DNA of 64,000 nt from Phaeobacter sp. B1627 (GCF_006265095.1 NZ_VCNK01000014.1:124001-188000), one strand, 5' to 3'. Positions 1 through 10,905 are shown, counted from the first letter of the stretch. Made by a program: numbers and translations. The notes: generated by a model from the letters alone, not told the origin.

Positions 1-451
1 CATGCGCATCGATATGGATCAGCGCCACCGGCCCGTGTTTGCGGGCAATCGCGCGCAAAATCGGCAGGGTGATCGAATGGTCTCCGCCCATGGCGACGGG
101 CATGACATCCTGCGACAGGATCGCATCATAGCTGTCTTCGATAATGCGGAGCGATTCCGGCAGGTTGAAGGTGTTGATTGCCAGATCGCCAATATCAGCG
201 ATGTTCAGGTGATCAAACGGAGCCCCGCCCGTGGTCATATTATAGGGCCGGATCATCGCGCTTTCGGCGCGGATCTGCTTGGGGCCGAACCGGGTCCCGG
301 ACCGCCACGAGGTCCCGATGTCCATCGGCACCCCCAAAACCGCAACATCCAGCCCGTCCAGCGAGGTCGCCTGCGGCAGGCGCATATAGGTATTGGGTCC
401 CGAGAACCGGGCCAGATCATTGCCGCTGATCGGTTGATTGAACTCTGTCAT
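1..451 (-). CDS. Agmatinase-like ureohydrolase, N-terminal part (runs off window)
   Basis: This is the first 150 codons of a manganese ureohydrolase (agmatinase/arginase family), which removes urea from a guanidino substrate. The visible part carries the metal motif GGDHS (about residues 120-124) and, at the window edge, the start of HIDAH. The remaining ligands (DxDxxDP) lie outside. The ATG overlaps the TGA of the preceding ureohydrolase gene (ATGA), so the two are translationally coupled. Tandem ureohydrolase genes suggest two substrates or a hetero-oligomer. The substrate cannot be read from this part; agmatine, guanidinobutyrate and guanidinopropionate are all possible. Confidence 0.85.
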   Translation of the reverse strand, partial: MTEFNQPISGNDLARFSGPNTYMRLPQATSLDGLDVAVLGVPMDIGTSWRSGTRFGPKQIRAESAMIRPYNMTTGGAPFDHLNIADIGDLAINTFNLPESLRIIEDSYDAILSQDVMPVAMGGDHSITLPILRAIARKHGPVALIHIDAH

Positions 452-1413
452 CGCTCTCTCATCTTCCAGCCCAGAAGGCAGATAATACTCATTGCAACAT
501 GCGCGCCTGCGATTGCCGTGGCGCCGGTGGTATCAAAGGGAGGCGACACCTCGACCACGTCGCCGCCCTTGATGTTGATCCCGCGCAGCCCCTTGAGGAT
601 CGCCTCCGCCTGCGCCGAAGTCAAACCGCCCCAGACCGGCGTGCCGGTGCCCGGCGCATAGGCCGGATCGAGACAGTCGATATCAAAGGTCAGATAGACC
701 GGCCGGTCCCCCAGTATCTCGCGGATACGGCGCGCGGTCTCTGCGGGGCCGATCTCGTGAACGGTGGGCGCATCGATCGTGGGCACGCCAAGAGTGTCCT
801 CGTTGGTGGTGCGAATGCCCACCTGCACCGAGGTTGCAGGGTCGATGATGCCGGATTTCACCGCCTTGTAGAACATGGTGCCATGATCGACGCGGGTGAA
901 ATCATCATCGGCCCAGGTGTCGCTGTGGGCATCGAAATGCAACAGCGACACAGGCCCGTATTTCTCGGCATAGGCCTTCAGGATCGGGAAGCTGACATAG
1001 TGATCGCCGCCGATGGCAACCGAGGCCGTCTCCGTCGCCAGAATCCCCCGGATATGATCCGTCAGCGTATCCGGAAAGGCAGGCACATTGGCATAGTCAA
1101 AGGCCAGATCGCCATAGTCGACAATGGCCAGCTCGCTCGCCGGGCAGATGTCCCAACCATAGGGCGCATCCGGGCTCTGCAGCGCCGACGCCTCGCGCAC
1201 GGCCCGCGGCCCCAGACGGGTGCCGGGACGGTTGGTCACCGCCTGATCGAACGGAATACCGGTGACGGCGATATCTGCGTGGGTCAGATCCTTGCTGTAG
1301 CGTCGTCGCAAGAACGACAACGCCCCGCCAAAGGTATTCTCGAAACTCAGACCTTTCAGGTCTTCTCGGGTGAACGCCTGATCCACCTGGGTCTTTGCGT
1401 CTTCCAACGCCAT
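448..1413 (-). CDS. speB: Agmatinase-type ureohydrolase
   Basis: A 321-residue cytoplasmic manganese enzyme of the agmatinase/arginase family, a normal length for the family. The binuclear metal site is complete: GGDH (135-138), HFDAHSD (159-165), DIDCLDP (244-250) and EVSPPFD (288-294). The predicted reaction is agmatine to putrescine plus urea, but the family also includes guanidinobutyrase and related enzymes, so the substrate is uncertain. The gene is the middle of a leftward group: an M20 amidohydrolase lies 89 bp upstream and a second ureohydrolase starts inside its stop codon. The set looks like a nitrogen-scavenging unit for guanidino and N-acyl compounds. Confidence 0.85.
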   Translation of the reverse strand: MALEDAKTQVDQAFTREDLKGLSFENTFGGALSFLRRRYSKDLTHADIAVTGIPFDQAVTNRPGTRLGPRAVREASALQSPDAPYGWDICPASELAIVDYGDLAFDYANVPAFPDTLTDHIRGILATETASVAIGGDHYVSFPILKAYAEKYGPVSLLHFDAHSDTWADDDFTRVDHGTMFYKAVKSGIIDPATSVQVGIRTTNEDTLGVPTIDAPTVHEIGPAETARRIREILGDRPVYLTFDIDCLDPAYAPGTGTPVWGGLTSAQAEAILKGLRGINIKGGDVVEVSPPFDTTGATAIAGAHVAMSIICLLGWKMRER

Positions 1414-1502
1414 ATCCGGCTGCTCCCTCTTCTCGGGTTGTGGCCCTCGCCATAGCGAAAGCGGACGGGCTTGTCATCCGAAAGCCCGCCCGGCTGTGAA
1501 AC

Positions 1503-2666
1503 TCAGACCACCGGCTGTGCTTTCTCCACCAATCGGGCGAAAAACGACGCCCCAACGGGCGCGATGGCATCGTTGAAATCATAGTCCGGATGATGCAGGC
1601 CGGCTGTCTCTCCCTGACCGAGGAACAGATAGGCGCCGGGGCGGGCCTGCAGCATATAGGCAAAATCCTCCGCCCCCATTTCGCGCCCCCCGTCGGCCTC
1701 GACCTGCGAGGCCCCGGAGATATCGCGCGCCACATCTGCCGCAAAGGCCGCCTTTGCCGCGTCGTTGATGGTGGCGGGGTAGCCGACCTCATAGTCCAGC
1801 TCCGCACGGACGCCATAGGCCACCGCACAGCCTTTGACGATCTCGTCCAGACGGGTCATCACCATGCGCTGGACATCAGGATTGAAGGTCCGGATCGTGC
1901 CATTGATAAAGGCGGTTTCGGGGATCACATTGTCCGCCGTGCCGGTATGGATCTGAGTGACAGAAATCACCAGATCCTCGGTTGCGTGGTGGTTGCGGCT
2001 GACGATGGTCTGAATGGCCTGCGCCATGCCACAGGCGGCCATGACCGGATCCCGGGTTTCATGCGGCATTGCCCCATGCCCGCCCAACCCGGTGATATGG
2101 ATGGTGAACGTGTCGACTGCCGCCATCAGAGGGCCCGGCGCTGTCAGAAATGCCCCCTCCGGCAGGCCGGGTGAATTGTGCAAAGCGTAAACTTCAGCGA
2201 TGTCAAAGCGGTCCATCACCCCCTCTTCGACCATAATGCGGGCTCCGCCCGTGACCTCTTCGGCGGGTTGGAACAACAGCGCCACACGGCCCGCAAAATT
2301 GCGCGTCTCTGCCAGATACCTGGCCGCCCCCAACAGCATCGTGGTGTGGCCGTCGTGGCCGCAGGCATGCATGTTTCCCGGATGCGTGGACCGGTACTCC
2401 GCCCCCTCCGGCTCGGTGATCGGCAAGGCGTCCATATCGGCCCGCAGCCCGATGGTCGGCCCCTCGCCGCGGCCGTTGATAATCGCCACGATCCCGTTGG
2501 AGGCAATCCCGCCATGGATTTCGTCGACACCAAACCCTTCAAGGATTTCCGTGACATAGGCGGCGGTCTTCACGGTCTCCAGGCCCAGTTCGGGGATCTG
2601 GTGCAACCGGCGCCGCCAGATCTTCATATCCTCAGAGAAATCGGCAATACGATTGACGACCGGCAT
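1503..2666 (-). CDS. M20 family amidohydrolase (hippurate hydrolase-like)
   Basis: A 387-residue zinc-dependent aminoacylase/carboxypeptidase of the M20D type. Metal-site motifs HACGHDGH (about 100-107) and QPAEE (about 133-137) are present, as is the dimerisation-domain segment with GHGAMPHETRDP. Enzymes of this group release amino acids from N-acyl or N-benzoyl amides, or from IAA conjugates. The start at MPVVNR was preferred over an upstream in-frame codon because AGGAG lies about 8 nt before it. The gene heads the leftward ureohydrolase group and is divergent from mazG, with 62 bp between the starts. Substrate not determinable from sequence. Confidence 0.85.
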   Translation of the reverse strand: MPVVNRIADFSEDMKIWRRRLHQIPELGLETVKTAAYVTEILEGFGVDEIHGGIASNGIVAIINGRGEGPTIGLRADMDALPITEPEGAEYRSTHPGNMHACGHDGHTTMLLGAARYLAETRNFAGRVALLFQPAEEVTGGARIMVEEGVMDRFDIAEVYALHNSPGLPEGAFLTAPGPLMAAVDTFTIHITGLGGHGAMPHETRDPVMAACGMAQAIQTIVSRNHHATEDLVISVTQIHTGTADNVIPETAFINGTIRTFNPDVQRMVMTRLDEIVKGCAVAYGVRAELDYEVGYPATINDAAKAAFAADVARDISGASQVEADGGREMGAEDFAYMLQARPGAYLFLGQGETAGLHHPDYDFNDAIAPVGASFFARLVEKAQPVV

Positions 2667-2728
2667 GGGGTGGACTCCTGTAAGATAGTCGGGAAAATGC
2701 ACATCACCACACAACGCAGGCAGGTGCA

Positions 2729-3550
2729 ATGAGTGACGACAGTCTGATCCACGACGAGACGGCAGGTATCGAACGGCTGCTGAAAATCATGCAACGGCTG
2801 CGCGACCCGGACACCGGATGCCCCTGGGATATCGAACAGGATTTCGCCTCTGTCGCCCCCTATACCATCGAAGAGGCCTATGAGGTCGCCGATGCGATCG
2901 AGCGCCGGTCCTGGTCCGAGCTGAAGGGGGAATTGGGGGATCTTCTGTTTCAGTCGGTGTTTCATGCCCAGATGGCCGATGAGGCGGGATATTTCAATTT
3001 TCAGGACGTGGTCACCACCATGTCGAACAAGATGGTGTCGCGCCACCCGCATGTTTTCGGAAACGAAGACCGCGAGAAATCCGTCGACCAGCAAGCGCAG
3101 GACTGGGAGAGGATCAAAGCTGCCGAGCGCGCGTCGAACGCCCAATCCGGCGCCCTTGACGGCGTGGCCGTTGGCCTGCCTGCGCTCCTGCGGGCCTTCA
3201 AATTGCAAAAACGCGCCGCGCGGGTCGGATTTGACTGGCCCTCGGCGCAGAATGTTCTGGCCAAGATTGCCGAGGAATCTGCCGAGTTGGTCGAGGCCCG
3301 CGAGCAGCTCAGTCAGACCGAAGTCGAAGAAGAATTTGGCGATCTGCTGTTCGTGATGGCCAATCTCGGTCGTCATCTGGGCGTCGAACCAGAGGCCGCC
3401 CTGCGCCGCACAAATGCAAAATTCACGCGCCGGTTCACCGCCGTAGAGGAAAAACTTGCGGCAATCGGAAAGCGCGCGGAGGACAGTGACCTCGACGAAA
3501 TGGATGGTTTGTGGAACCAGGTCAAAGCCGAAGAAAAATCCCGCAACTGA
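2729..3550 (+). CDS. mazG: Nucleoside triphosphate pyrophosphohydrolase MazG
   Basis: A 273-residue two-domain MazG protein that hydrolyses (d)NTPs to monophosphates and pyrophosphate, a housecleaning role. The all-alpha NTP-PPase signature appears in both halves: EEAYE (48-52) with ELGD (68-71), and EESAE (182-186) with EFGD (202-205). It matches E. coli MazG in length and layout. It is divergent from the amidohydrolase and is followed by a 156-bp gap before the nucleoside hydrolase, so it is probably its own unit. Confidence 0.93.
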   Translation: MSDDSLIHDETAGIERLLKIMQRLRDPDTGCPWDIEQDFASVAPYTIEEAYEVADAIERRSWSELKGELGDLLFQSVFHAQMADEAGYFNFQDVVTTMSNKMVSRHPHVFGNEDREKSVDQQAQDWERIKAAERASNAQSGALDGVAVGLPALLRAFKLQKRAARVGFDWPSAQNVLAKIAEESAELVEAREQLSQTEVEEEFGDLLFVMANLGRHLGVEPEAALRRTNAKFTRRFTAVEEKLAAIGKRAEDSDLDEMDGLWNQVKAEEKSRN

Positions 3551-3706
3551 CCGCTCCGCCCACTGACTGCCCCGCCCGCAGGATGCAAGCGATAGCTGCC
3601 CCTAAATCAATCAGGCTGACGGAGTACCCCGCCCTTTTGGGCAGCGCCGCTCTGGACAAGCCATCGCAGGCTTGACACTGTCCCCCCTCAGCCAACGGAG
3701 ACCACA

Positions 3707-4648
3707 ATGAGAGCGCGTAAAATCATCATCGATACCGACCCCGGACAGGACGACGCGGTCGCCATTCTGCTGGCTTTGGGGTCGCCGCAGGACATCGATC
3801 TCTTGGGGATTACCACCGTGGCCGGGAATGTGCCGCTGGCGCTGACGCAAAAGAACGCGCGGATCGTTTGCGAGGTCGCAGAGCGCCGGGATGTGAAGGT
3901 CCATGCGGGCTGTGCGGCCCCGCTTGAGCGGGCCTTGGTGACGGCCGAACATGTCCACGGCAGAACCGGGCTGGACGGGCCGGAGCTGTTTGAACCGACC
4001 ATGGCTCTGGCGGAGCAGAACGGTGTCGATTTCATCATCGAGAGCCTGCGACAGGAGGCCCCCGGGACGGTGACGCTCTGCCCGCTCGGCCCTCTCACCA
4101 ATATCGCCGCCGCCTTTCGCAAGGCGCCGGACATCATCGGACGGGTGCAGGAAATCGTGCTGATGGGCGGGGCCTATTTCGAGGTCGGCAACATCACCCC
4201 CGCAGCCGAATTCAACATATATGTCGACCCCGAAGCCGCCCGCGAGGTTCTGGGCTGCGGTGTTGCCGTCACCATGATGCCGCTGGATGTGACCCACAAG
4301 GCGCTGGCCACCCCGGCCCGGGTGGCCGCCTTTCGCGATCTCGGCACCCGTGTGGGCAGCTTCACCGCCGATATGCTTGAGTTCTTTGAACGCTTCGATG
4401 TGGAAAAATACGGGTCCGAAGGCGGCCCCTTGCATGACCCATGTGTCATTGCCTACCTGATCAGGCCCGAGCTTTTCTCGGGGCGGCATGTGAATGTCGA
4501 GGTGGAGACCGCCTCCGAGCTGACCCTGGGCATGACCGTCGCCGACTGGTGGGGGGTCACGGATCGCAGCCCGAATGCGATGTTCATCGGCGATGTGGAA
4601 GCGGATGGCTTCTTTGCCCTGCTGACCGAACGTCTGGGTCGGCTATGA
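3707..4648 (+). CDS. Inosine/uridine-preferring nucleoside hydrolase family protein
   Basis: A 313-residue calcium-dependent N-ribohydrolase, cleaving ribonucleosides to base plus ribose. The diagnostic N-terminal aspartate cluster DTDPGQDD is at residues 9-16. A C-terminal LHDPC segment near residue 242 supplies the usual active-site His and Ca-ligand Asp. Length is typical of IunH/RihA proteins. ACGGAG precedes the ATG. The last codons overlap the start of a GNAT gene by ATGA, suggesting co-expression. Purine or pyrimidine preference cannot be judged. Confidence 0.9.
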   Translation: MRARKIIIDTDPGQDDAVAILLALGSPQDIDLLGITTVAGNVPLALTQKNARIVCEVAERRDVKVHAGCAAPLERALVTAEHVHGRTGLDGPELFEPTMALAEQNGVDFIIESLRQEAPGTVTLCPLGPLTNIAAAFRKAPDIIGRVQEIVLMGGAYFEVGNITPAAEFNIYVDPEAAREVLGCGVAVTMMPLDVTHKALATPARVAAFRDLGTRVGSFTADMLEFFERFDVEKYGSEGGPLHDPCVIAYLIRPELFSGRHVNVEVETASELTLGMTVADWWGVTDRSPNAMFIGDVEADGFFALLTERLGRL

Positions 4649-5094
4649 GCGCCTCGCTGCATCTTGCGGGCCCGGATGATCTGGAAAAGCTGCTGACTCT
4701 GGTGGCCAGTTTTCACGCCGAATGCGGCATCGACAGCACCGAGGAGCAACGCCGTGGCGCGCTGCTGCCACTGCTCGAAGGGATCCCCTATGGCGCGATC
4801 TATCTGATAGGCCCGGCCCGCGCGCCCATCGGCTATCTCGTCATGACCTTCAGCTGGTCGGTGGAATTCGGCGGGCTGGACGGGATGATAGACGAGCTGT
4901 TCATCCGGCCCGCAGTGCGGGGGCGCGGCATCGCAACCGAGGTTCTGCACGCCCTGCCCCGAACCCTCGGCGAAGCAGGCGTTGGTGCGATACATCTCGA
5001 AGTGGACCGCACCAACGAGGCCGCAATGAAGCTGTATCGGCGCGCCCGTTTCGAGCCGCGCGCGCAATATATGCTGATGAGCCGCAGGCTGTAG
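4645..5094 (+). CDS. GNAT family N-acetyltransferase
   Basis: A 149-residue GNAT protein. The acetyl-CoA pyrophosphate loop is visible as VRGRGIA (about 90-96), followed by the usual helix and the motif-B segment EVDRTNEAAMKLYRRARF. The start was set at the ATG inside the nucleoside hydrolase stop (ATGA); an open frame continues upstream only as an overlap. The acetyl acceptor is unknown. Coupling to a nucleoside hydrolase suggests, without proving, a small-molecule substrate. Confidence 0.85.
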   Translation: MSASLHLAGPDDLEKLLTLVASFHAECGIDSTEEQRRGALLPLLEGIPYGAIYLIGPARAPIGYLVMTFSWSVEFGGLDGMIDELFIRPAVRGRGIATEVLHALPRTLGEAGVGAIHLEVDRTNEAAMKLYRRARFEPRAQYMLMSRRL

Positions 5095-5139
5095 CCCGGG
5101 CTCAATTTTCAGCGTTCTCCTCAGTTTCCAGCGATCCGC

Positions 5140-5610
5140 TCAGTCTTGGGCGATCATCCCTGTGCCACTGGCGGCGGCGATTTGCTCGTCGCCAAGGGCG
5201 AACAGAATGGCGCAGGCCCCGTCACAGGCATGGCCCGCCGCCATCACCGTGGCGAGACGCACACCATGCTCCTGCGCCACGGCCAGAAGCCCCGCAATCC
5301 GCCGGGCCGCCGCCTCATCTCCGCCTGTGCCCGCCAGCCAGAGGGCGATGGGCGCATATCGCGGCTCTTCGAGCATGGCAGTTTCAAAGAGATGCAGGAA
5401 GGCGCCATAGTCGATCGCCTTCACTTCGCCATCAAGACGCAGACCACCCGGAACCCTGCTCCAACCGGCCTGCGCCTCCTGTCCTGACAGGGCGGTTCCA
5501 GACAGCGCAGTGCCAGACAGGGCGGTGCCAGACAGGGCGGCGCCAGACAGCGCGGTCCCGCAGATAAAACTCGCCATAAGAACCGCTATCAGTCGCGTTC
5601 CACGATACAT
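5140..5610 (-). CDS. Small secreted ClpP/crotonase-fold-like protein with TALSG repeat
   Basis: A 156-residue protein with an N-terminal signal-like hydrophobic stretch (RLIAVLMASFICG), then five TALSG-type pentapeptides (about 19-43) encoded by a 15-bp tandem repeat. The rest resembles periplasmic ClpP-like proteins of the COG3904 type. It has a GGDEAAARRIA helix and a C-x-x-x-C segment (CDGAC), where relatives usually have Ser before Ala-Cys. The change to Gly suggests loss of catalytic Ser. The start was chosen at MYRGT because GGAGG lies 8 nt upstream. Function unknown; probably exported. Confidence 0.6.
   Translation of the reverse strand: MYRGTRLIAVLMASFICGTALSGAALSGTALSGTALSGTALSGQEAQAGWSRVPGGLRLDGEVKAIDYGAFLHLFETAMLEEPRYAPIALWLAGTGGDEAAARRIAGLLAVAQEHGVRLATVMAAGHACDGACAILFALGDEQIAAASGTGMIAQD
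5486..5560. repeat. Five tandem 15-bp units inside the ClpP-like gene
   Basis: Five consecutive 15-bp units, the first being gacagggcggttcca. Copies differ by one to four bases. They encode the TALSG/AALSG pentapeptides just after the signal-like segment. The unit is a multiple of three, so copy-number change would not break the frame. Confidence 0.95.
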
Positions 5611-5783
5611 GACATACCTCCAAATGCTTTCGAGGCGCCGCATTTGCAGGATGCGACAGGCTCAGCATGTCATGAAATCGTTACAAATGTCACGGCAGTC
5701 TCTGTGGAAGGGCGCAGCCCGGCCCCGTCAGGGGTGTGAAGGCCCAAAGTTTCAGCCGAACCGCTGCGCCCCCGACCGATCCT

Positions 5784-6383
5784 TCAGGGACGCAGCAACG
5801 GCACATGTGCCGCGCGGTCGAGGCCGATCACCCCGCTAAGACGCGGGTCATCCACGATCTCGATTGCACGTCCGTAGGGCACAAAACCCGCGCGCCTGTA
5901 AAATCCCAATGCCTGCGCGCTGTCCAACGTACAGGTATGCACAAAAAACCGTTTGATCGGGCGCGAGAATGCCCGATCAAACGCATGTTCCATCAGCCAG
6001 CGGCCCACGCCCCCACCGATCAAAGCGGGGGCGAGACCGAAAAACGACAACTCGCAATCGCCGTTTGGCATCCATTCCAGCTCCAGAAGGCCCAGATCCT
6101 CACCTGCTTTGTGAACCGACCACACTTCGACCGCCTCAGATGCCAGATGGGCCTTCAGCACATCCTCCGCCATCAGCAGGCGGGAAAACCACAGGTAGTC
6201 CTCGCCCACCCGGCGATAGAGCTTTCGGTACCATTCCAGATCGGGCGCATCATGCCGCAGGAGGGTCAGCTCCGCCGGCTTCTCCACCGCCCGCGCAACT
6301 GGGCGCGCTGTCATCTCGAGATAGGTCACAACCGCCGCGATCTTTCCGGGCGCTAGATCTGTGATGCCATCAGGCAGGGTCAT
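5784..6383 (-). CDS. GNAT family N-acetyltransferase
   Basis: A 199-residue acetyltransferase. The central beta-strand and acetyl-CoA loop read ELSFFGLAPALIGGGVGRWL (about 110-129). The C-terminal half has the GNAT pattern AQALGFYRRAGF, typical of YhbS/RimI-like proteins. It is a single gene upstream of eno's 3' side, with no partner overlapping it. Substrate unknown. Conserved Rhodobacterales proteins of this form are usually annotated only as GNAT. Confidence 0.85.
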   Translation of the reverse strand: MTLPDGITDLAPGKIAAVVTYLEMTARPVARAVEKPAELTLLRHDAPDLEWYRKLYRRVGEDYLWFSRLLMAEDVLKAHLASEAVEVWSVHKAGEDLGLLELEWMPNGDCELSFFGLAPALIGGGVGRWLMEHAFDRAFSRPIKRFFVHTCTLDSAQALGFYRRAGFVPYGRAIEIVDDPRLSGVIGLDRAAHVPLLRP

Positions 6384-6540
6384 GGGCCACTCCGCAGGCT
6401 GGGAAACAGGTTCCGCCTAGGTCTAGGGGCAGCGCCCCGTCATCGCAAGCGCTTGTGAAATATCGAAAGCTCTGGGTTTGATACGAAAAACGCCCCGGTG
6501 CAATGCCCGGGGCGCTCTCAGGATCATATGGCCGCGCGGC

Positions 6541-8131
<1,591 letters not shown>

Positions 8132-9379
8132 ATGAACAACACTCCGGGTTTCCGTAGATTTCTGATCACCAATGCCCCGTATCTGTCGGCGGGCGCGATG
8201 CTGACATTCCTGTCCAGCTTTGGTCAGACCTTCTTTATCTCGGTCTTTGCCGGCCAGATCCGCGAGGAGTTCGGCCTCAGCCATGCCGGATGGGGTGGGC
8301 TGTATATGATCGGCACCACCGCCTCGGCACTGGTGATGATCTGGGCCGGTGGCTTGTCGGACATCCTGCGGGTCCGCCATCTCGGTCCGCTGGTTCTTTG
8401 CGGATTGGCGCTGGCCTGCCTCACTATGGCGTTCAATCACAGCCTCTGGCTGCTGCCGGTCGCGATCTTTGCGCTGCGGTTCTTCGGCCAGGGCATGAGC
8501 AGCCATCTGGCGGTGGTGGCAATGGCGCGCTGGTTCGTGGCGGCGCGCGGGCGGGCCTTGTCGCTGGCCGCCCTTGGGTTTTCCCTGGGCGAAGCTCTGC
8601 TGCCCCTGAGCTTCGTCGCCCTGATGACCGTGCTGGACTGGCGGGTGCTCTGGGTCATCAGCGCCGGTATCTGCCTCCTTGGCGCGCCGCTGCTGGCGCG
8701 GCTTCTGGCGCAGGAACGCACGCCGCAGTCCTCTGCCGGGGATGAAAGCGCGGCCGGCATGGACAACCGGCACTGGACCCGCTGGGACGCATTCCGCTCG
8801 CCGCTGTTCTGGTTCATGGTGCCTGCGGTTCTGGGGCCACCCGCCTTCAATACCGCGTTCTTTTTCCACCAGCTGCATTTTGCCACCACCAAGGGCTGGA
8901 CGCATCTGGAACTGGTCGCCTTCTTCCCACTCTATACCGCGCTTTCCGTGGTCGCCATGATGGTCTCCGGCTGGGCGCTGGATCGCTGGGGCGCGGCGCG
9001 GCTGACACCGTTTTATCAGCTGCCCATGGTGGCCGCCTTCGTGATCTTTGCCACCGCCACCAGCGGCCCGGGCATCGGGGCCGCCTTCTTCTGTCTGGCC
9101 CTGACCACCGGCGCTCAGGCCACGTTGCCGAACTCCTTCTGGGCCGAACTCTTCGGGACCCGCAACATCGGAGCGATCAAGGCGCTGGCCACGGCCGTCA
9201 TGGTCTTTGGCTCTGCCATTGGTCCGGGGCTGACCGGCCTTCTGATTGATCTGGGCTTCAGCTTTGATAGGCAAGCCTATGGGATTGCGATCTATTTCAC
9301 AATCACGACCCTATTGATGATGGTGGGCGTCGGGCAGGCCCGCAAGCGCTTGCCGCCTCCTGCCGGAGGGGCCACCTAG
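8132..9379 (+). CDS. MFS transporter
   Basis: A 415-residue inner-membrane permease with about 12 hydrophobic helices and a central charged loop (about 200-225). The loop between helices 2 and 3 contains GGLSDILRVRHLG, the A-motif region of the major facilitator superfamily. No substrate-specific motif is recognised; relatives in Rhodobacterales are annotated only as MFS. It ends in a convergent overlap with an EamA permease: the stop codons share the palindrome CTAG. Confidence 0.85.
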   Translation: MNNTPGFRRFLITNAPYLSAGAMLTFLSSFGQTFFISVFAGQIREEFGLSHAGWGGLYMIGTTASALVMIWAGGLSDILRVRHLGPLVLCGLALACLTMAFNHSLWLLPVAIFALRFFGQGMSSHLAVVAMARWFVAARGRALSLAALGFSLGEALLPLSFVALMTVLDWRVLWVISAGICLLGAPLLARLLAQERTPQSSAGDESAAGMDNRHWTRWDAFRSPLFWFMVPAVLGPPAFNTAFFFHQLHFATTKGWTHLELVAFFPLYTALSVVAMMVSGWALDRWGAARLTPFYQLPMVAAFVIFATATSGPGIGAAFFCLALTTGAQATLPNSFWAELFGTRNIGAIKALATAVMVFGSAIGPGLTGLLIDLGFSFDRQAYGIAIYFTITTLLMMVGVGQARKRLPPPAGGAT

Positions 9380-10281
9380 GTCACGATGTCGCCCAACTGC
9401 CGGGCCGCCTGCCGGGCCACCTGCGCCAGCCGCCGTTCGCGCACAAACGTATAGAGGCCGGTCGCAATGATCAGCGCCGAGCCCGCCAGCGTCATCTGAT
9501 CGGGGCGTTCTGCGAACACGATGGCGCCGCCGACCATCGCAAACACCAGGCGCGCGTAGCGAAATGGCGTGATCGCCGCCGCATCCGCCACCCGCGTCGC
9601 CGTGACGATACCGTAGTAGGCGATCACGCCAAAGACAGCGCCGCAGGCCAGCATCGCCCATTCAAACCCGGTCGGCGCAACCACACCCGTCGGTGAAATC
9701 ACCAACAGGACGCCGCCCGCAACGACGACCGCCCAATAGGCCTGAACACTGACGAGCGACGACGGAATGGAAGCGTTCATGCGGCGGGTGATCAGGTCTC
9801 GGACCGCGACACACAGGACTGATATCAGAACCAGCAGCGCGTTGGGCTCAAACCCCGACAGTCCCGGCCTGATGATCATCAGCACCCCGACAAAGCCGAC
9901 GAAAATGGCGGTCCACCGGCGCCAGCCGACCTGCTCGCCCAGGAACAGCGCCGCCCCCATGGTGATCGCCAGAGGGGTTGCCTGAAACACCGCCGCGACC
10001 ACCGAAATATCGACCAGGGCCAGCGCCGTGGCAAAGCTCATCGCGGCGCCGCCCTCGGCCAGCGCCCGCAGCACCGGCAATGGCCGCCAGGCCGCAGGCA
10101 CGAAAACGGAATGCCCCTGCAGCCACAACACCGCGAGAAACACGAAGCCTGCGCCAAAGCCGATCAGGATCAGGATCTGCCCCACCGGAATGGTGCCCGA
10201 GAGCTGCTTGATGAACAGGTCTTCGATGGTAAAACCCACCATTGCAAGAAGCAGCAGCACTATACCTTTGACGTTGTCCAT
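9376..10281 (-). CDS. EamA/DMT family permease
   Basis: A 301-residue protein with about ten hydrophobic helices forming two EamA repeats (about 5-138 and 150-285), as in the drug/metabolite transporter superfamily. It is probably an exporter of small metabolites. The second repeat carries the family pattern ending in a conserved proline and polar residue before the last helix. Its TAG stop overlaps the MFS stop tail to tail. A similar but separate EamA gene lies at 38720-39730. Confidence 0.85.
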   Translation of the reverse strand: MDNVKGIVLLLLAMVGFTIEDLFIKQLSGTIPVGQILILIGFGAGFVFLAVLWLQGHSVFVPAAWRPLPVLRALAEGGAAMSFATALALVDISVVAAVFQATPLAITMGAALFLGEQVGWRRWTAIFVGFVGVLMIIRPGLSGFEPNALLVLISVLCVAVRDLITRRMNASIPSSLVSVQAYWAVVVAGGVLLVISPTGVVAPTGFEWAMLACGAVFGVIAYYGIVTATRVADAAAITPFRYARLVFAMVGGAIVFAERPDQMTLAGSALIIATGLYTFVRERRLAQVARQAARQLGDIVT

Positions 10282-10485
10282 GGTGTCGCCCTTCGGGTTG
10301 AGATCCGTCCTGTGTCAGACCTCCGCCTTCGCGCAGGGCACGCCCGGGGCGCAAGCGCAAATGCGACCAGCCAACAGCATAAGTTGTGAACCGCCGCATT
10401 CAAAACCGTGATGGCCCATTTGGCAGGCCCTCCGAAAGGCGCTCTCGAATGTCCTCTCGGGCCCGCCGCGCGCGATCAGCGCGCC

Positions 10486-10905
10486 TCAGCGTCCCTTGCG
10501 GATCGGCACACCGTAGAGCTCCAGCTTGTGCCCCTTCAGCCTGTAGCCGAGCTTCTGCGCGATTTTTTCCTGCAGCGCCTCAATGTCGGGGTCGCAGAAT
10601 TCGATCACCTCACCGGTGTTGAGGTCAATCAGATGGTCATGGTGATCGCGGTCGGCATCCTCATAGCGGGCCCGGCCATCGCCAAATTCCAGCCGGTCCA
10701 GAATGCCCGATTCCTCGAACAATTTGACCGTGCGATAGACGGTCGCCAGCGAAATCCGGGAATCGAGCGCATTGGCGCGGGCATGCAGCTCCTCCACATC
10801 CGGATGATCGTCGCTGTCCTGCAGGATCCCCGCAATCGTGCGCCGGGGACCGGTCATACGCAATCCATGCGCTTCACATCGCGAGATGATGGTATCCGTC
10901 GTCAT
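10486..10905 (-). CDS. fur: Fur/Mur family metal-responsive regulator
   Basis: A 139-residue Fur-family repressor. The winged helix covers about residues 15-80, with SLATVYRTVKLFEE as recognition region. The metal site HHDH is at 88-91 and continues in DLNTGEVIEF. It lacks the C-terminal CxxC structural-zinc motifs; only single cysteines are seen at 10 and 104. In Rhodobacterales the orthologue often senses manganese (Mur) and represses sitABCD/mntH, so Mur is as likely as Fur. It is a monocistronic gene, facing away from the helicase. Confidence 0.9.
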   Translation of the reverse strand: MTTDTIISRCEAHGLRMTGPRRTIAGILQDSDDHPDVEELHARANALDSRISLATVYRTVKLFEESGILDRLEFGDGRARYEDADRDHHDHLIDLNTGEVIEFCDPDIEALQEKIAQKLGYRLKGHKLELYGVPIRKGR

